A stretch of 64,000 nt of DNA. It comes from Streptomyces sp. B3I8. Its GTDB lineage: Bacteria > Actinomycetota > Actinomycetes > Streptomycetales > Streptomycetaceae. The stretch spans positions 3,609,501-3,673,500 of the forward strand of contig NZ_JAUSYN010000002.1 in the NCBI RefSeq assembly GCF_030816915.1, read 5' to 3'. The translations under genes were made by a program, and so were the position numbers. The notes under the pieces are model-generated. The model was not told where the DNA came from. It saw only the letters and a list, made by a program, of their open reading frames with translations, and did no database searches. The stretch's first letter is position 1; every line of letters begins with the position of its first letter. Positions 61,787 through 64,000 of the stretch are shown here, piece after piece.

Positions 61787-62538
61787 CAGCGCCGCACCTC
61801 CTCGGCGGCCGGCAGCACCAGTTCCGTGCCGTTGGACAGCCGGGTGGGGTCGTCGATGCCGTTGGCCTCCGCGACGGCCCGCCAGGCGGCGGCGTCGCCG
61901 TACTCCCGCCAGGCCAGCGACTGCAGCGAGTCCCCGGCGACGACCCGGTGCACGCGCTGCGCGGTGAGCGCCCCGGACGTCGGGTTCTGCCCCTGGGTGG
62001 TGTTCGGGATCTCGTGCAGGCTCAGTTGGCAGGCGGCCCGGATCGGCACGCCCGTCGTCCCGAACAGCGTGTAGTTCACGTCCACCGAGCTGACGTACGC
62101 GGTGAACCGGGCCGTGGAGAACGCCCCCCACTGGAACACCACCCACGGCGGCGACGGCTGCTTGGCGACGAGACTCCGGGAGGTCACCTCGCAGCAGGAC
62201 AGCAGCGTCCTGGCCTTCTTCAGCACGTCGTCGTCGTCCGGCTCGTCGGACTCGTCGAGGAACACCTCCATGCTCATCTCGCGCGGTTCCGGCCCCATGA
62301 ACTCCGGCAGTGCGCCGTCACGGACGGCCTGGGCCGGGGCGGCCTTCCACTGGGCGCGGCGGGCGAGCCGGATCTCGGCCGGGTTGAAGTCGAACTCGAG
62401 GGTCTTCATCAGCATGCCCGGGGTGGTGCTGTAGCCGATCGGCGGCTCGTGGATCGCGAGACTCGCGCGCGCCAGGCTGATGCCGGCGCTCACCGCGAGT
62501 GCCTCGATGCTGTTCATGACGTTGTGGCCCTTGGCCAT
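61786..62538 (-). CDS. CIS hub/tape-associated LysM protein
   Basis: A 250-residue protein with a C-terminal LysM domain (about 205-248; VVAGDSLQSLAWREYGDAAAWR, LSNGTELVLP). Its N-terminal part (about 35-190; KTLEFDFNPAEIRLARRAQWK and EVFLDESDEPDDD) is the conserved region of phage-tail LysM adaptor proteins that cap the tube over the spike. GGAGGAA precedes the ATG. Its stop overlaps the VgrG start by one base, showing tight stoichiometric coupling. Confidence 0.88.
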   Translation of the reverse strand: MAKGHNVMNSIEALAVSAGISLARASLAIHEPPIGYSTTPGMLMKTLEFDFNPAEIRLARRAQWKAAPAQAVRDGALPEFMGPEPREMSMEVFLDESDEPDDDDVLKKARTLLSCCEVTSRSLVAKQPSPPWVVFQWGAFSTARFTAYVSSVDVNYTLFGTTGVPIRAACQLSLHEIPNTTQGQNPTSGALTAQRVHRVVAGDSLQSLAWREYGDAAAWRAVAEANGIDDPTRLSNGTELVLPAAEEVRR

Positions 62539-62588
62539 GGGTGTTCCTCCGCTCCGTTCCGTGCGCCGCGCCGATCGGTCCGTGTCGC

Positions 62589-63020
62589 TCAGTCCGTGTC
62601 GGTGAAGCCGTGGTGGGCGATCTCCAGGACCTCCGTGGCGACGGAGGGGCCGGAGGGGTCGAGCCGGGGGCCCTGCCAGCTCACCGGCAGCACGTCGATC
62701 AGCCCCCAGCGGGCCACCTCGGAGCCGTTGGCGCGCAGGGCCGCGATCTGGGCGGTGGGCCGGCTGATGCCGGTGGTGACGGAGGAGATCCAGGCGGCGA
62801 CCTTGGCCGTCTCCGCCGTGAGGGGCCGGGTCAGCCGGATGTGGGAGAACGTGACACGGGTCGGGAGCTGCCAGACGAACCCGTTGTTGCCGCCCTCCTG
62901 CCGCTGCTCGATCTCCACGGTCGACGACAGCCCCTCGCACCCGTTGAAGGTCCCGAGCTCCTCGCCGTCGATGGTGAGGGTGAAGTAGATCGTGGAGCCC
63001 GGGTCGGTCTCTTCGGACAT
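62589..63020 (-). CDS. CIS inner tube protein (T4 gp19-like)
   Basis: A 143-residue tube subunit: STIYFTLTIDGEELGTFNGCEGLSS, WQLPTRVTFSHIRLTRPLT and GISRPTAQIAALRANGSEVARW (each within the family pattern). Tube proteins form stacked hexamers inside the sheath; CIS clusters often have two, and another may lie outside the window. The start is the ATG at 63020; 50 bases separate it from the LysM gene. Confidence 0.87.
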   Translation of the reverse strand: MSEETDPGSTIYFTLTIDGEELGTFNGCEGLSSTVEIEQRQEGGNNGFVWQLPTRVTFSHIRLTRPLTAETAKVAAWISSVTTGISRPTAQIAALRANGSEVARWGLIDVLPVSWQGPRLDPSGPSVATEVLEIAHHGFTDTD

Positions 63021-63105
63021 CGCGGGGGCCTTTCTGGGGCGAGCGGGGGGCTGGTCTGTGGGGCGGGGCGAGGGGCGCGGGTTCGGTGCGGGGCGCGCCG
63101 GGGCG

Positions 63106-64000
63106 TCAGGAGCGTGGGTCGCGGAGTCTTCCGACGCGCTCACGGTCCATGCGGAGTTCGGTGCGCAGGAGCCGGGTGACGCGGCCGATCAGCCGGTGGG
63201 TCAGCTCGTCCAGCTCGGAGTCGGTCAGCTCCCGGTGGTCGGCGGGTGTCGCCTGCTCGTCGGGGACGGCGTGGACTGCGGCACGTCGCTGGACTCGGGG
63301 GGTGGGTGGAGGTGCGGGCGCCGGCTTGGGCGCGGGTGCGGGTGCGACTGCGGGGGCCTGGGGCGCGCTGTGCGGGGTGGCGCGTTGTACGGGGGCGCCG
63401 AGGCCGGGGCGGGGGGTGGTGGTGGGGGTGCGGGTGGCCACGGGCAGGGTGCCCGCGGACGGACCCGCGGACGGACCCGCGGACGGACCCGCGGACGGAC
63501 CCGCGGACGGACCCGCGGACGGACCCGCGGACGGACCCGCGGACGGACCCGCCGGCGGGCCGGCGACGGCCGCGGCACGCCGCACCGGAACGGCGGCGCG
63601 AGGCGCATCGGCGCCGGCCCGGCGGACGGTGTCCGGCGACGGGGCCGTCATCCGCTGCACGACGGGCGGGGCGGACGCCGGGCCCGCGGGCGCGGACGGC
63701 CGAACCTCGGGCCGGACGACCGGAGGCGGTACCGCGGATCCGCCGCCTGCGGGGCCGCCGTGCCCGGGCCCGTCGTTGTCAGGTGCGACGAACCCGGGCA
63801 GGCCCGGCGGCCGTGCCCCGGGCGTGGCGGCCCCGGGGAGCGCGGTCGGCCGGATCGCGGGGGCGGGGGAACCGCCCTCCGCCCGGTGAACCACGGGCAC
63901 GGACACCGGCGTTTCGGTACGGGTGGTTGCCGCACGTTGCACCACGGGAACCGTGACCGCGCCGAGCACGGGGAGCGCGGGCGCGCCACCGGGGTGGGGC
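63106..64000 (-). CDS. Pro/Ala-rich CIS-associated protein, partial
   Basis: The frame is open to the right edge, so the N-terminal part is missing; about 298 residues are visible. It is dominated by Pro/Ala/Gly and repeats V(V/P)QR- and VVHR-type motifs (VPVVQRAAT, VPVVHRAEGG, APPVVQRMTA, GAPVQRATPH, PRVQRRAA), then eight PSAG repeats from an exact 12-bp DNA repeat. The last 45 residues are helical and charged (ELTDSELDELTHRLIGRVTRLL). Recurrent VQR motifs are known in eCIS-associated DUF4157-like proteins. Position between sheath and tube genes suggests a structural or cargo-related role. Confidence 0.7.
   Translation of the reverse strand, partial: PHPGGAPALPVLGAVTVPVVQRAATTRTETPVSVPVVHRAEGGSPAPAIRPTALPGAATPGARPPGLPGFVAPDNDGPGHGGPAGGGSAVPPPVVRPEVRPSAPAGPASAPPVVQRMTAPSPDTVRRAGADAPRAAVPVRRAAAVAGPPAGPSAGPSAGPSAGPSAGPSAGPSAGPSAGPSAGTLPVATRTPTTTPRPGLGAPVQRATPHSAPQAPAVAPAPAPKPAPAPPPTPRVQRRAAVHAVPDEQATPADHRELTDSELDELTHRLIGRVTRLLRTELRMDRERVGRLRDPRS
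63452..63547 (-). repeat. Eight perfect 12-bp tandem repeats inside coding sequence
   Basis: CCCGCGGACGGA is repeated eight times without error, adding PSAG four-residue units to the Pro-rich protein. Such a run is likely to vary in copy number between strains while keeping the frame. Confidence 0.9.

Noticed and set aside
63452..63547. Regular short repeats resembling an array
   Set aside because: The 12-bp units are contiguous with no spacers and encode PSAG in frame, so this is a coding tandem repeat and not a CRISPR array.
1..64000. tRNA or rRNA genes
   Set aside because: No cloverleaf with the conserved TTCGANNC arm or rRNA-like sequence was recognised on reading either strand; a dedicated search would be needed to be certain.

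Overview
The window reads as a high-GC actinomycete chromosome, almost certainly Streptomyces or a close relative. Evidence: very GC-rich coding sequence with many GTG/TTG starts, a mycothiol-dependent enzyme, XRE-DUF5753/DUF397 modules, a ParB-type parS palindrome, and a Streptomyces-type contractile injection system (CIS) cluster. aspS, metG and an acyltransferase E2 gene are core genes; from memory, the same genes lie on the oriC-proximal arm in S. coelicolor. No rRNA, tRNA, CRISPR array or intact transposase was seen.

Layout. 0-15 kb: core metabolism and envelope: 3' end of an E2 acyltransferase, a secreted D,D-carboxypeptidase, GntR+MFS pair, mycothiol-dependent enzyme, nitrilase, LURP-one protein, thioredoxin-NHL protein, M18 aminopeptidase, acyl-CoA dehydrogenase, SseB, pirin and a frameshifted AI-2E-type permease. 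15-20 kb: a PAS/GAF/SpoIIE phosphatase, a perfect parS palindrome and aspS. 20-28 kb: a two-component system and a four-gene lipoprotein/adaptor/ABC operon on the opposite strand. 28-36 kb: accessory-looking region with an AAA ATPase-nuclease under a 30-bp palindrome, hydrolase, VOC protein, Rpn-like nuclease, HATPase/XRE-DUF5753/DUF397 regulatory set (one DUF397 frameshifted), NTF2-like/TetR pair with twin operators, and a lower-GC secreted protein. 36-44 kb: metG, a VWA protein, XRE/SDR pair, hydrolase and a membrane protein.

44-50 kb is the most unusual part: a tightly packed four-gene run. It encodes a probable dead caspase-fold protein with a helical tail, an EACC1 (effector-associated constant component) protein, a 935-residue protein joining a cytoplasmic caspase domain through one membrane helix to a substrate-binding-like region and a VWA domain, and an orphan solute-binding lipoprotein. 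It looks like a membrane-spanning conflict or cell-death system in which an external sensing half could control an internal protease.

50-55 kb holds a LysR/beta-propeller divergent pair, an XRE-TPR regulator and a DUF4142 protein. From 64 kb back to 55.3 kb on the minus strand runs the distal half of a CIS operon: Pro-rich VQR-motif protein, tube protein, LysM hub protein, VgrG-like spike, gp25 wedge, baseplate J, tail protein I, and finally a zinc-ribbon/one-TM/discoidin-like membrane protein resembling the CIS-associated CisA. Sheath and ATPase genes would lie beyond the right edge. The window therefore carries two candidate programmed-death machines about 5 kb apart. At least two genes (AI-2E permease, one DUF397), and possibly a hydrolase start, carry single-base indels in or next to G/C runs; these are either pseudogenes or sequence errors.
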